Assembly: GCA_002492415.1 (NCBI GenBank)
Contig: DKYK01000042.1
Coordinates: forward strand, 1 to 9,281
Direction: 5' to 3'
DNA: 9,281 nucleotides
Source: Christensenella sp. UBA7102
GTDB lineage: Bacteria; Bacillota; Clostridia; Christensenellales; UBA1750
Part shown: positions 1 to 5,546 of the stretch, one piece after another
Layout: each line of letters starts with the position of its first letter
Numbering within the stretch: position 1 is the first letter of the stretch
Made by a program: the position numbers and the translations under genes
The notes under the pieces: generated by a model
The model's input: the letters and a program-made list of their open reading frames with translations, nothing else
Told to the model about the DNA's origin: nothing
Database searches by the model: none

Positions 1-50
1 TCTGCTGCGGCAGAGGCGCGGGGGTTCGTTCTATCGGAAGATTCGACGCA

Positions 51-71
51 GCCGGCGGGCGGAGCGCCGAC
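51..71. other. GC-rich hairpin downstream of the hydrolase gene
   Basis: GCCGGCG (51-57) can pair with CGCCGAC (65-71) around a 7-base loop; on the minus strand the single irregular pair is a G-U wobble. It starts 4 bases after the hydrolase stop codon. No T tract follows on either strand, so it is a stable 3'-end structure at best, not a standard intrinsic terminator. The rest of bases 1-75 shows no gene I can support. Confidence 0.3.
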
Positions 72-75
72 TCGA

Positions 76-822
76 TTAGAGCGCCTTGACCGCCTCGACG
101 AAGCGGAAGGCGCGCTCGAGCATCACAAATGCGCAGTCGGCGGTGCGGGGACGGGAGCAGTGGCCGCCGGGCAGCTCCTGGATTTCGATGTGTGCCTCGG
201 GCGCGAGTACGCGCAGATTGGCGTACATCAGGCGCGTCTCCTCGGGGCGGCACTTCATGTCGTCCTCGTAGTACATCAGCAGCAACGGGCGCAGGGAGAG
301 TCCCTGCCGCACATAATAGATAGGCGCGCGCTCATTAATGCGCTCCAGACGGCCGTCCAACCCCATTTCACGCAGCACGTTGAAGTGGCAGAACTGTTGG
401 GCGCTGTCCGAAATAAAGCCTGCGATGCAACTCTGCTCCACGCCCGCGTCCGCAAGGAATTGCGGGTTCATGCACAGCATCATCGTTAAGTACGCGCCCG
501 CGGACTCGCCGAACACGAACACGCGGCCCGTGCAGCCCAGCTCGGGCAGGCGGCGCAGGCAGTAGGCCACCGCGTTAGCCGCGTCCTGGATGAAATCCGG
601 GTATTTGGCATCCGGGTAAAGGCGATATTCCACCGAGACGAACGCATAGCCCGCGTCGGTCACTGCCTTGGGGTAGTCTGCATCCTTGCGGTCAAAGGCC
701 TCCAGGCCGCCGCCGTGAAACCAGATCAGCGCATCGCAACCCTGCTGCTCGGGAAGGTAGATATCCAACAGCTGCCGATCGGTTGCTTTTTCAACATAGG
801 GGATGTCGGGGAAACATTTCAT
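76..822 (-). CDS. Alpha/beta hydrolase (esterase/lipase-like)
   Basis: A 248-residue serine hydrolase of the alpha/beta fold, probably a cytoplasmic carboxylesterase; no signal peptide is visible. The oxyanion-hole motif HGGG is at residues 36-39, in the usual place after the first strands. The nucleophile elbow GESAG is at 105-109 (Ser107), an acidic residue follows a beta-strand in YYEDD (Asp187 or Asp188), and His221 lies in GGHCS, completing a plausible Ser-Asp-His triad. The HGGG plus GESAG pair and the VEYRLYP stretch after it are typical of the HSL/BD-FAE-like esterases, some of which remove acyl groups from carbohydrates; the substrate here cannot be read from sequence. I chose the ATG at 820-822, not the upstream one at 901-903, because a perfect AAGGAGGT (831-838) lies 8 bases before it and the homologous region begins there. 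It follows the SpoIID-domain gene on the same strand after about 80 bases and has its own candidate promoter. Confidence 0.9.
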   Translation of the reverse strand: MKCFPDIPYVEKATDRQLLDIYLPEQQGCDALIWFHGGGLEAFDRKDADYPKAVTDAGYAFVSVEYRLYPDAKYPDFIQDAANAVAYCLRRLPELGCTGRVFVFGESAGAYLTMMLCMNPQFLADAGVEQSCIAGFISDSAQQFCHFNVLREMGLDGRLERINERAPIYYVRQGLSLRPLLLMYYEDDMKCRPEETRLMYANLRVLAPEAHIEIQELPGGHCSRPRTADCAFVMLERAFRFVEAVKAL

Positions 823-852
823 GGCAGAGCACCTCCTTGTGGGGATGCTCTC

Positions 853-881
853 ATTGTGGCACAGCTGTGCAAAAATGTAAA
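853..881 (-). promoter_or_regulatory. Candidate promoter of the hydrolase gene
   Basis: On the minus strand a -35 TTTACA (876-881) and a -10 CACAAT (853-858) are separated by 17 bases. Transcription would start near 846, about 25 bases before the start codon and just upstream of the ribosome binding site. Each box matches the sigma-A consensus at four or more of six positions. The spacer is filled mostly by a perfect palindrome described separately. Confidence 0.5.
859..870. promoter_or_regulatory. Perfect 12-bp palindrome in the promoter spacer (possible operator)
   Basis: GCACAGCTGTGC is an exact inverted repeat with no central gap. It sits between the candidate -35 and -10 boxes of the hydrolase promoter, where a bound dimeric repressor would block RNA polymerase. 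The position supports an operator reading; which regulator binds is unknown and no regulator gene is in the window. Confidence 0.4.
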
Positions 882-902
882 TGCTACCGCGCAAAAAATG
901 CA

Positions 903-1895
903 CTAGCCGCCGTAAACGCGCTGAATCTCTACATTTTGGTAGAACTTATCCACGATCTCCTGCGCGGTCTTGCCCTCGGCGGCCATTTCATACGCGCCCC
1001 ACTGCGACATGCCCACGCCGTGGCCGTAGCCCGAGCCCGTCATGGTCACGATTCCGTCGGACACGGTCAGATCGCTGAGCAGAGTGGACTTCATGGTCGT
1101 GCTGCCCAGCTGCATGCGCAGCGCGACGGCGCTGACGGTGCCCTCGCCTGCGGTAAAGGTGAGCACCCGGCCGGACGGCCCGCGCTCGCCAATGGCCAGC
1201 TGCGCTGCGTCGCCGCCACCCAGCGCATCCAGCGCCTGCTGTACCTGTCCCAGCGGGAATTGTGCCATCCAGTGCTGTACATCCTCGGGGGCTTTGTCGC
1301 TTTCGCGCACCTGAATGGAGCGCGTGCTGGGCGGCTCGGCCTTCTGGTAGTCCAGTCCCTCCTGAGCGGTAGCGGTCACGCCGCCCGCGTGGGCATGGAA
1401 CCAGGCCTGTATGGGCTGGCCCTGGCAGAGGATGATCATCCCTTCGGTCTCCTGCACGGCGCGGCGCACGCGCTCGTTGACGGACTCCAGGTCGTAGGCC
1501 TGCGCTTCACTGACATCGGTAGAGAGCATGGCGCCCTCGTACTTGGAGCCGCCGTCGGCGATGAACCGCAGCGCGAAGGTGCGCGCGATGATGGCCTGCG
1601 CCTTGAGCGCCTCCTGCGGCCAGTCGTTCTGCATTTCGCCGGCGACTACGCCCATCAGGTAGCTTTCCAGAGACATGGTTTCCACGGCGCCCAGGTCCGT
1701 GCGGTAGACCTCCACCAACGGTACGCCCGCCTCGTCCAGCGCGAGTTCCTCGGGCAGAGAATAGGCGGACGCGGAGGGCGTGGGTGCGGCGGATGGGGAG
1801 ACGGTGGGTGCGGCCGAACTGCGGGGCGTCTCGCTTGCGCAGGCGCAGCCCGTGAGCAGCGCCGTCATCATCAGCAGCGCAGCAATGCGTTTCAT
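903..1895 (-). CDS. SpoIID/LytB-domain lipoprotein
   Basis: A 330-residue exported protein with a SpoIID domain. SpoIID is a lytic transglycosylase that cuts peptidoglycan glycan strands lacking stem peptides during engulfment in sporulation; relatives such as LytB stimulate cell-wall amidases. Residues 1-17 are a lipoprotein signal (MKR, hydrophobic core, lipobox LTGC) with Cys17 as the lipidated residue. Residues 21-45 are a Ser/Ala/Pro/Thr linker. The SpoIID domain starts near residue 60: LESYLMGVVAGEM (76-88) holds Glu87, aligned with the catalytic Glu of SpoIID, followed by QEALKAQAIIARTFAL. A HAHAGG segment (167-172) lies where family members have a conserved His/GG loop, and the hallmark GYGHGVGMSQWGA is at 289-301. 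The start ATG at 1893-1895 has GAGGG about 10 bases upstream. Canonical SpoIID is usually anchored by a transmembrane helix; this lipid-anchored form far from other sporulation genes may be a paralogue with a vegetative cell-wall role. It is divergent from the GH97 gene. Confidence 0.9.
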   Translation of the reverse strand: MKRIAALLMMTALLTGCACASETPRSSAAPTVSPSAAPTPSASAYSLPEELALDEAGVPLVEVYRTDLGAVETMSLESYLMGVVAGEMQNDWPQEALKAQAIIARTFALRFIADGGSKYEGAMLSTDVSEAQAYDLESVNERVRRAVQETEGMIILCQGQPIQAWFHAHAGGVTATAQEGLDYQKAEPPSTRSIQVRESDKAPEDVQHWMAQFPLGQVQQALDALGGGDAAQLAIGERGPSGRVLTFTAGEGTVSAVALRMQLGSTTMKSTLLSDLTVSDGIVTMTGSGYGHGVGMSQWGAYEMAAEGKTAQEIVDKFYQNVEIQRVYGG

Positions 1896-1953
1896 CGGTG
1901 TGTTTCCCTCTTTTCATGTGGTTTTGCGGTAGCTTTCCCACATCTTTTGTTTT

Positions 1954-1987
1954 GCTTGCATGAGCGGGGAAAGAATGTCTTGCAAGC
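1954..1987. repeat. Spaced inverted repeat in the divergent control region
   Basis: GCTTGCA (1954-1960) is repeated in inverted form as TGCAAGC (1981-1987) with 20 bases between the arms. The right arm overlaps the candidate -35 box of the GH97 promoter. CTTGCA is also a direct repeat (1955-1960 and 1979-1984). It could be an operator controlling the divergent GH97 and SpoIID-domain genes, but 7-bp arms are short enough to arise by chance. Confidence 0.25.
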
Positions 1988-2009
1988 GGATGCCCAAGCG
2001 TGCTACCAT
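1980..2009 (+). promoter_or_regulatory. Candidate promoter of the GH97 gene
   Basis: A -35 TTGCAA (1980-1985) is followed after 18 bases by a -10 TACCAT (2004-2009). The -10 is preceded by TGC, giving an extended -10 element. Transcription would start near 2016, leaving a short leader that carries the strong AAGGAGG site at 2031-2037. Confidence 0.5.
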
Positions 2010-2044
2010 AGACATAAACCCCAAATAAAAAAGGAGGAAGTACC

Positions 2045-3919
2045 ATGTCCGGCTATGTCATTACCTCTCCCAACGGGCGCGTGCGCCTTGCGGTGGAGCT
2101 GAACGACGGCATGCTCCATTACAGCGCGCAGAAGGACGGCGTTTCCATCGTAGCGCCCTCGCCGCTGGGACTCCGGCTGCGTCAGTGCGACCTTACGCAG
2201 GGGCTGACGCTGCTGCATGAGCACTACGCGTCCATAGACGAAAGCTATCAGATCCCCGCATTCAAAAAGAAAACCTGTATCAACCATGCAAACACGCTCA
2301 GCCTCATGCTGGAAAAACATGAGGAAACGCTGACGGTGGAAGCGCGCGCCTACGACGACGGTATAGCGGTGCGGCTCATCGCAGGTGGCGAGGGCGAAGG
2401 CACGCTGCTGTCCGAGAGCACGGGCTTTGCCGTGCCCGAGAGTGCGGCGCAGGTATTTGGCATGAAGTACCTGTTTTCATATGAGGACCAGTATCATCCC
2501 ATTCCCCGCTGCGATCTGGCGCAGAACAATCTGGCTTTCCCGGTGCTGGTGGATTGCGGCTCGGGAATGTGGGCGCTTTACGCGGAGGCAGCCGTGTTTG
2601 GCGACTATGGCGGCAGCACGCTGCGTTCCGAGTCCCAACGCCCCGAGCTGCTGACGGTGCGCCGCGCGCCGGATCAGCTGGAGCCCATCACCGCGCATTT
2701 CCCCATCGCCACGCCCTGGCGCGTGGCACTGTGCGGCAGCTTGGGCGACATCGTGGAGTCCAACACGCTGGAAAATCTCAACCCTCCGTCCATCGTAAAA
2801 GATCCATCTTTTATTGAGCCGGGCGTGGCCGCATGGAGCTGGATGACCGAGAACGACTCGCCCAAGGACCCCGAGCGCTGCCGCGCGTACATCGATTATG
2901 CCGCGGCCATGGGCTTTCGATACTGTCTGATCGACGGCGGCTGGCCGGGCAACGTGGATATTCCCGAGATGGTGGCCTACGCCAGAGAGAAGAATGTAAA
3001 GATCTGGATCTGGGAGCACAGCGAAAAGCTGCGCACGCCGGAGATCGCCGAGGAGCAGCTTAAACTGTGGGCCTCCTGGGGCGTCGTGGGCGTGAAAATT
3101 GATTTCTTTGAGAGCGACCGAGCCGAGCGCGCGCAGCAGTACGACTACTTGGCGCGCATCGCCGCAAAGCACCGCCTGATGCTCAACTTCCACGGCGCGA
3201 TGAAGCCCGCGGGCGAGATCCGCACCTGGCCGCACGTGCTCACGCGGGAGGGCGTTCTGGGCGCGGAATATCTGCAGAACTTTTCCTGCTTCCTGCCCAT
3301 GGGGCCGGATGCGGCGCACAACTGCACGCTGCCCTTCACGCGCAATGCGATGGGCCCGATGGACTACACGCCCGTGTGCTACAAGACTTACCAGACGGGC
3401 ACGACCGACGCGCATCAGACGGCGCTGATGGTGGTCTTTACCTCTTATGTGCAGCACATCGGCGAAGGCGCCGAGGTGGTGCTGGCCCATCCGGCCCGCC
3501 CCTTCCTCTCCCGCGTACCCGCAGCCTGGGACGAGACGCGGCTGCTGGAGGGGTATCCTGCGTCCTTTGTGACCATGGCGCGCAGGAAGGGCGGCGAATG
3601 GTACGTCGGCGGCATCTGCGCGCGCCGTCCGCGCAATGCACAGCTGCGCCTGGATTTCCTGGACGAGGGCGCGAAGTATACGGCGACGCTGTATGCCGAC
3701 GATCTGTCGGACCTGCGTCCCTTTGACGCGGCCGAAGGCGCGCTGCCCGCGGCGGATGCGGAGACCGTGGCCAAGCTTGAGGCCATGAGCTGCCGTTCGA
3801 CGCTGCATAACCATGATGCGCACGCGATGAAGGTGACCTCCTTTACGGTGGAAAAAGGCGATACGCTCACCGTGCCCATGGCCGTGGGCGGCGGCTTTGT
3901 CCTGGTGCTGGAGAAGTAG
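2045..3919 (+). CDS. Glycoside hydrolase family 97, retaining type (alpha-galactosidase-like)
   Basis: A 624-residue enzyme of family GH97, which hydrolyses alpha-glucosides or alpha-galactosides. The N-terminal beta-sandwich (about 1-235) begins with the family-typical substrate-binding region ending in SPLGL. The central TIM barrel (about 240-505) contains LIDGGW (Asp297), GVKIDFF (Asp353), NFHGAMKP, LTREGVLGAEY (Glu408) and FTRNAMGPMDYTP (431-443). The C-terminal beta-domain starts near PAAWDE (Trp495). Known family biochemistry: retaining members such as Bacteroides BtGal97b use an Asp nucleophile and a Glu acid/base that, as I recall, are 55 residues apart (415 and 470); Asp353 and Glu408 have exactly that spacing. 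Inverting members such as SusB lack this Asp. I therefore infer a retaining enzyme, most likely an alpha-galactosidase. There is no signal peptide, unlike most Bacteroidetes members, so it should act on imported oligosaccharides in the cytoplasm. AAGGAGG 7 bases before the ATG fixes the start. Length is normal for the family. A strong terminator follows. Confidence 0.93.
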   Translation: MSGYVITSPNGRVRLAVELNDGMLHYSAQKDGVSIVAPSPLGLRLRQCDLTQGLTLLHEHYASIDESYQIPAFKKKTCINHANTLSLMLEKHEETLTVEARAYDDGIAVRLIAGGEGEGTLLSESTGFAVPESAAQVFGMKYLFSYEDQYHPIPRCDLAQNNLAFPVLVDCGSGMWALYAEAAVFGDYGGSTLRSESQRPELLTVRRAPDQLEPITAHFPIATPWRVALCGSLGDIVESNTLENLNPPSIVKDPSFIEPGVAAWSWMTENDSPKDPERCRAYIDYAAAMGFRYCLIDGGWPGNVDIPEMVAYAREKNVKIWIWEHSEKLRTPEIAEEQLKLWASWGVVGVKIDFFESDRAERAQQYDYLARIAAKHRLMLNFHGAMKPAGEIRTWPHVLTREGVLGAEYLQNFSCFLPMGPDAAHNCTLPFTRNAMGPMDYTPVCYKTYQTGTTDAHQTALMVVFTSYVQHIGEGAEVVLAHPARPFLSRVPAAWDETRLLEGYPASFVTMARRKGGEWYVGGICARRPRNAQLRLDFLDEGAKYTATLYADDLSDLRPFDAAEGALPAADAETVAKLEAMSCRSTLHNHDAHAMKVTSFTVEKGDTLTVPMAVGGGFVLVLEK

Positions 3920-3945
3920 CTCATCACATTGATGATTCAGACAGT

Positions 3946-3990
3946 AAAACGCTGTACACAGACAAAAAATGGATGTGTACAGCGTTTTTT
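3946..3990 (+). terminator. Rho-independent terminator after the GH97 gene
   Basis: Two 15-base arms (3946-3960 and 3974-3988) are perfectly complementary, around AACGCTGTACACA and its complement, with a 13-base A-rich loop and a run of six T at 3985-3990. It starts 27 bases after the GH97 stop codon. The A-rich flank means it could also stop transcription coming from the right. Confidence 0.92.
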
Positions 3991-3993
3991 GTA

Positions 3994-4022
3994 TTGCATT
4001 CCTTTTCTTTTTTCGTTACACT
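3994..4022 (+). promoter_or_regulatory. Candidate promoter of the DUF2238-like gene
   Basis: TTGCAT (3994-3999) and TACACT (4017-4022) lie 17 bases apart, immediately after the GH97 terminator. Transcription would start about 25 bases before the ATG at 4055. A gene isolated by a strong upstream terminator needs its own promoter, which supports this call, but the boxes are imperfect. Confidence 0.4.
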
Positions 4023-4054
4023 AGGATATAGAGAAGATACATTGGAGGGAAAAT

Positions 4055-4798
4055 ATGAAGCAGAAGAATAAAAAGCAGCGGAAAGCCATAAACTGGCAGA
4101 AGATCATCAGCTGGGCGGTGCTCAGTACGCTGGTTTTGGCGGCGATTTACATCACTGTGGTGCTGTGCCTTGCGCCCGAGGAAACCGACGTCATATTTGA
4201 ACGCACCAAGAGCGACTATGTGCTGATGCTGCTGCAATGCCTGCTGGGCATCGGCGCCATCATCCTGCCGGCTGTGCTGCAAAAGCGGCACAATTTTGTG
4301 ATTCCCTCTAACATGATGATCCTGTATACGCTGTTTCTGTACGGCGCCATCTTCCTGGGGGAGGTCATGGCCTTTTACTACAAAGTGCCGCACTGGGACA
4401 CCGTGCTGCACACCTTCAGCGGCGCGATGCTGGGCGCGCTGGGATACTCCATCATTTCCTTTTTCAATAAGGCCGACGGCATCCCCGTCAACATGAGTCC
4501 GGCGTTCGTGGCGTTTTTTGCGTTCTGTTTTTCCATGACCATGGGCATGCTGTGGGAAGTCTATGAGTTTACCGTGGACTATTTCTTCGGCACCAACATG
4601 CAGAAGTTTGCGCTGGAGGGCGGCCTGCCCAAGGTGGGGCAGGAGGCTCTGATGGATACCATGAAGGACATCATCGTGGACACCGTGGGCGCTCTGGTGA
4701 TTTCCGTTCTGGGCTACCTCTCTCTCAAGCACGGCACGGACTTTGTGGATAAGCTCATCTTTCATCGCGGCAAGAAGCATGATGAGCCCAAGGCTTGA
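4055..4798 (+). CDS. Integral membrane protein, DUF2238/YjdF-like
   Basis: A 247-residue polytopic membrane protein of unknown function. A lysine-rich cytoplasmic start (1-16) is followed by about six hydrophobic segments near 17-39, 56-75, 87-108, 116-137, 149-171 and 206-224. Polar motifs stand at the membrane edges: HWDTVLHTFSG (113-123), WEVYEFTVD (167-175) and DTMKDIIVD (201-209), plus Glu103. I recognise the pattern HxDxxxH, WExxE and DxxxDxxxD from the DUF2238 (YjdF) membrane family; the family assignment is from memory and moderately secure. Such ordered acidic and histidine residues could bind a metal or form an active site, but no activity is established to my knowledge. The start is set by GGAGGG (4044-4049) 5 bases upstream of the ATG. 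It is bounded on the left by a terminator and on the right by a promoter and a second terminator, so it looks monocistronic. Confidence 0.8.
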   Translation: MKQKNKKQRKAINWQKIISWAVLSTLVLAAIYITVVLCLAPEETDVIFERTKSDYVLMLLQCLLGIGAIILPAVLQKRHNFVIPSNMMILYTLFLYGAIFLGEVMAFYYKVPHWDTVLHTFSGAMLGALGYSIISFFNKADGIPVNMSPAFVAFFAFCFSMTMGMLWEVYEFTVDYFFGTNMQKFALEGGLPKVGQEALMDTMKDIIVDTVGALVISVLGYLSLKHGTDFVDKLIFHRGKKHDEPKA

Positions 4799-4814
4799 CG
4801 CGCAAAAGCTTAAC

Positions 4815-4844
4815 TTGAAAAATCTCGGGGTATGATGGTATACT
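4815..4844 (+). promoter_or_regulatory. Strong promoter upstream of the DUF2798-like gene
   Basis: A -35 TTGAAA (4815-4820), an 18-base spacer and a -10 TATACT (4839-4844), preceded by TGG as an extended -10. This is the best sigma-A-like promoter in the window. Transcription would begin near 4851, only about 60 bases before an intrinsic terminator at 4875-4915. Confidence 0.7.
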
Positions 4845-4874
4845 CCTAAATAGATCCAAGTGCGTAGAATGGTT

Positions 4875-4915
4875 CAGCGTGAGATCGTCCCAAAGGGATG
4901 CTCACGCTGTTTTTT
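4875..4915 (+). terminator. Intrinsic terminator or attenuator between the two membrane-protein genes
   Basis: CAGCGTGAG (4875-4883) pairs exactly with CTCACGCTG (4901-4909). A smaller inner helix (GTCCC with GGGAT, loop AAA) sits within it, and six T follow at 4910-4915. It could simply end transcription of the preceding gene. Because it lies downstream of a strong promoter and about 40 bases before the next start codon, it could also attenuate the DUF2798-like gene or end a small RNA of roughly 65 bases. Bases 4887-4893 in its loop region are complementary to 4921-4927 just after the T run, allowing an alternative structure. Confidence 0.85.
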
Positions 4916-4956
4916 CGTCATTGGGATCGAAAAAGTGAGGAGGAGTATGTATTTTT

Positions 4957-5454
4957 ATGGACGTTTATGAAAAGCTGCCCCATAGCAAAGGAGAGTTCGC
5001 GCTGTTCATCGCGGTGATCTCAGTGCTGTCCGTCAACATCATCGCGCCGCTGATCACCTGCTTTGAGTTCGAGTTTTCCCTTGCCGTCTGGGCGGATGTG
5101 CTCGCCGTCATCCCCTTCATCTGGCTGAGCGTAGTAGCGTTTGTACTGCTGACCTATCGGCCCGCCCAGTGGCTGACAAACCGCATCTGTGCGCCGGACG
5201 ACAGTTTCCGGGCGCGCGTGACGGTGAACATGCTGTGCACCGTGCTGCTGATGTCGACCCTGCTGACGGTGGTGGGCACTTGGATCGGCAGCCGCAGCCT
5301 GACCTGGGAGCCCATTCGGCTGTTTTTCTACAAATGGCCCCGCAATTTCGCGCTCTCCCTCGGTGTGGAGGCGCTGGTGGCGCAGCCCATCGCGCGCTGG
5401 GTCATGCAACGCCTGCATCGCGCCAGGAATAAAAAGCATCCCGCGCCGGTCTGA
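4957..5454 (+). CDS. Small membrane protein, DUF2798-like
   Basis: A 165-residue protein with four predicted membrane segments near residues 14-35, 45-66, 88-109 and 128-150, and a basic C-terminal tail. The layout is an internal duplication of a two-helix unit: each half starts with a short polar lead and has a helix pair, and the last unit reads YKWPRNFALSLGVEALVAQPIAR (split here at KWPRNFAL and AQPIAR), which resembles the DUF2798 family. The function of that family is unknown to me. AGGAGG at 4938-4943 is 13 bases before the ATG, longer than ideal. A tiny frame (4947-4970, eight codons with stop) starts in that gap and overlaps this start codon, so initiation may be inefficient or coupled. 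Expression probably starts at the promoter at 4815-4844 and must pass the hairpin at 4875-4915. Confidence 0.75.
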   Translation: MDVYEKLPHSKGEFALFIAVISVLSVNIIAPLITCFEFEFSLAVWADVLAVIPFIWLSVVAFVLLTYRPAQWLTNRICAPDDSFRARVTVNMLCTVLLMSTLLTVVGTWIGSRSLTWEPIRLFFYKWPRNFALSLGVEALVAQPIARWVMQRLHRARNKKHPAPV

Positions 5455-5546
5455 CACTTGGCACTCAGGCGGCCGAACCAGTCGGCAATCTAACTCCTCT
5501 GTGTGAATCATCATACGGAGAAGTTTCTGCTATCTTGTTTCCCGCG

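Noticed and set aside
1..75. Possible end of another gene at the left edge
   Set aside because: The plus-strand frame here simply continues as a shadow of the hydrolase, and the minus-strand frames have no start or recognisable protein.
883..907. Weak hairpin at the 3' end of the SpoIID-domain gene on the minus strand (GCTAGTGCA with TGCGCGGTAGC)
   Set aside because: The stem has a 2-base bulge and a G-U pair, includes the stop codon and is followed only by a broken T tract, so I do not call it a terminator.
783..2102. A 439-codon open frame on the plus strand across the SpoIID-domain gene
   Set aside because: It is antisense to a protein with clear SpoIID motifs, lacks a ribosome binding site and has a His/Arg/Gly/Ala-rich composition typical of shadow frames in GC-rich DNA.
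2477..3823. A 448-codon open frame on the minus strand inside the GH97 gene
   Set aside because: The plus strand encodes a complete GH97 enzyme here; the antisense product is Arg/His/Ala-rich with no recognisable domain.
4016..4780. A 254-codon minus-strand frame over the DUF2238-like gene
   Set aside because: The plus-strand frame has a proper ribosome binding site and membrane helices; the reverse frame is a His/Gln-rich shadow.
5455..5546. Convergent gap between the DUF2798-like gene and hflX, with a 5-bp stem at 5472-5486 (GCCGA/TCGGC)
   Set aside because: No T tract and too short a stem; it resembles neither a terminator nor a tRNA. I see nothing else in this gap.
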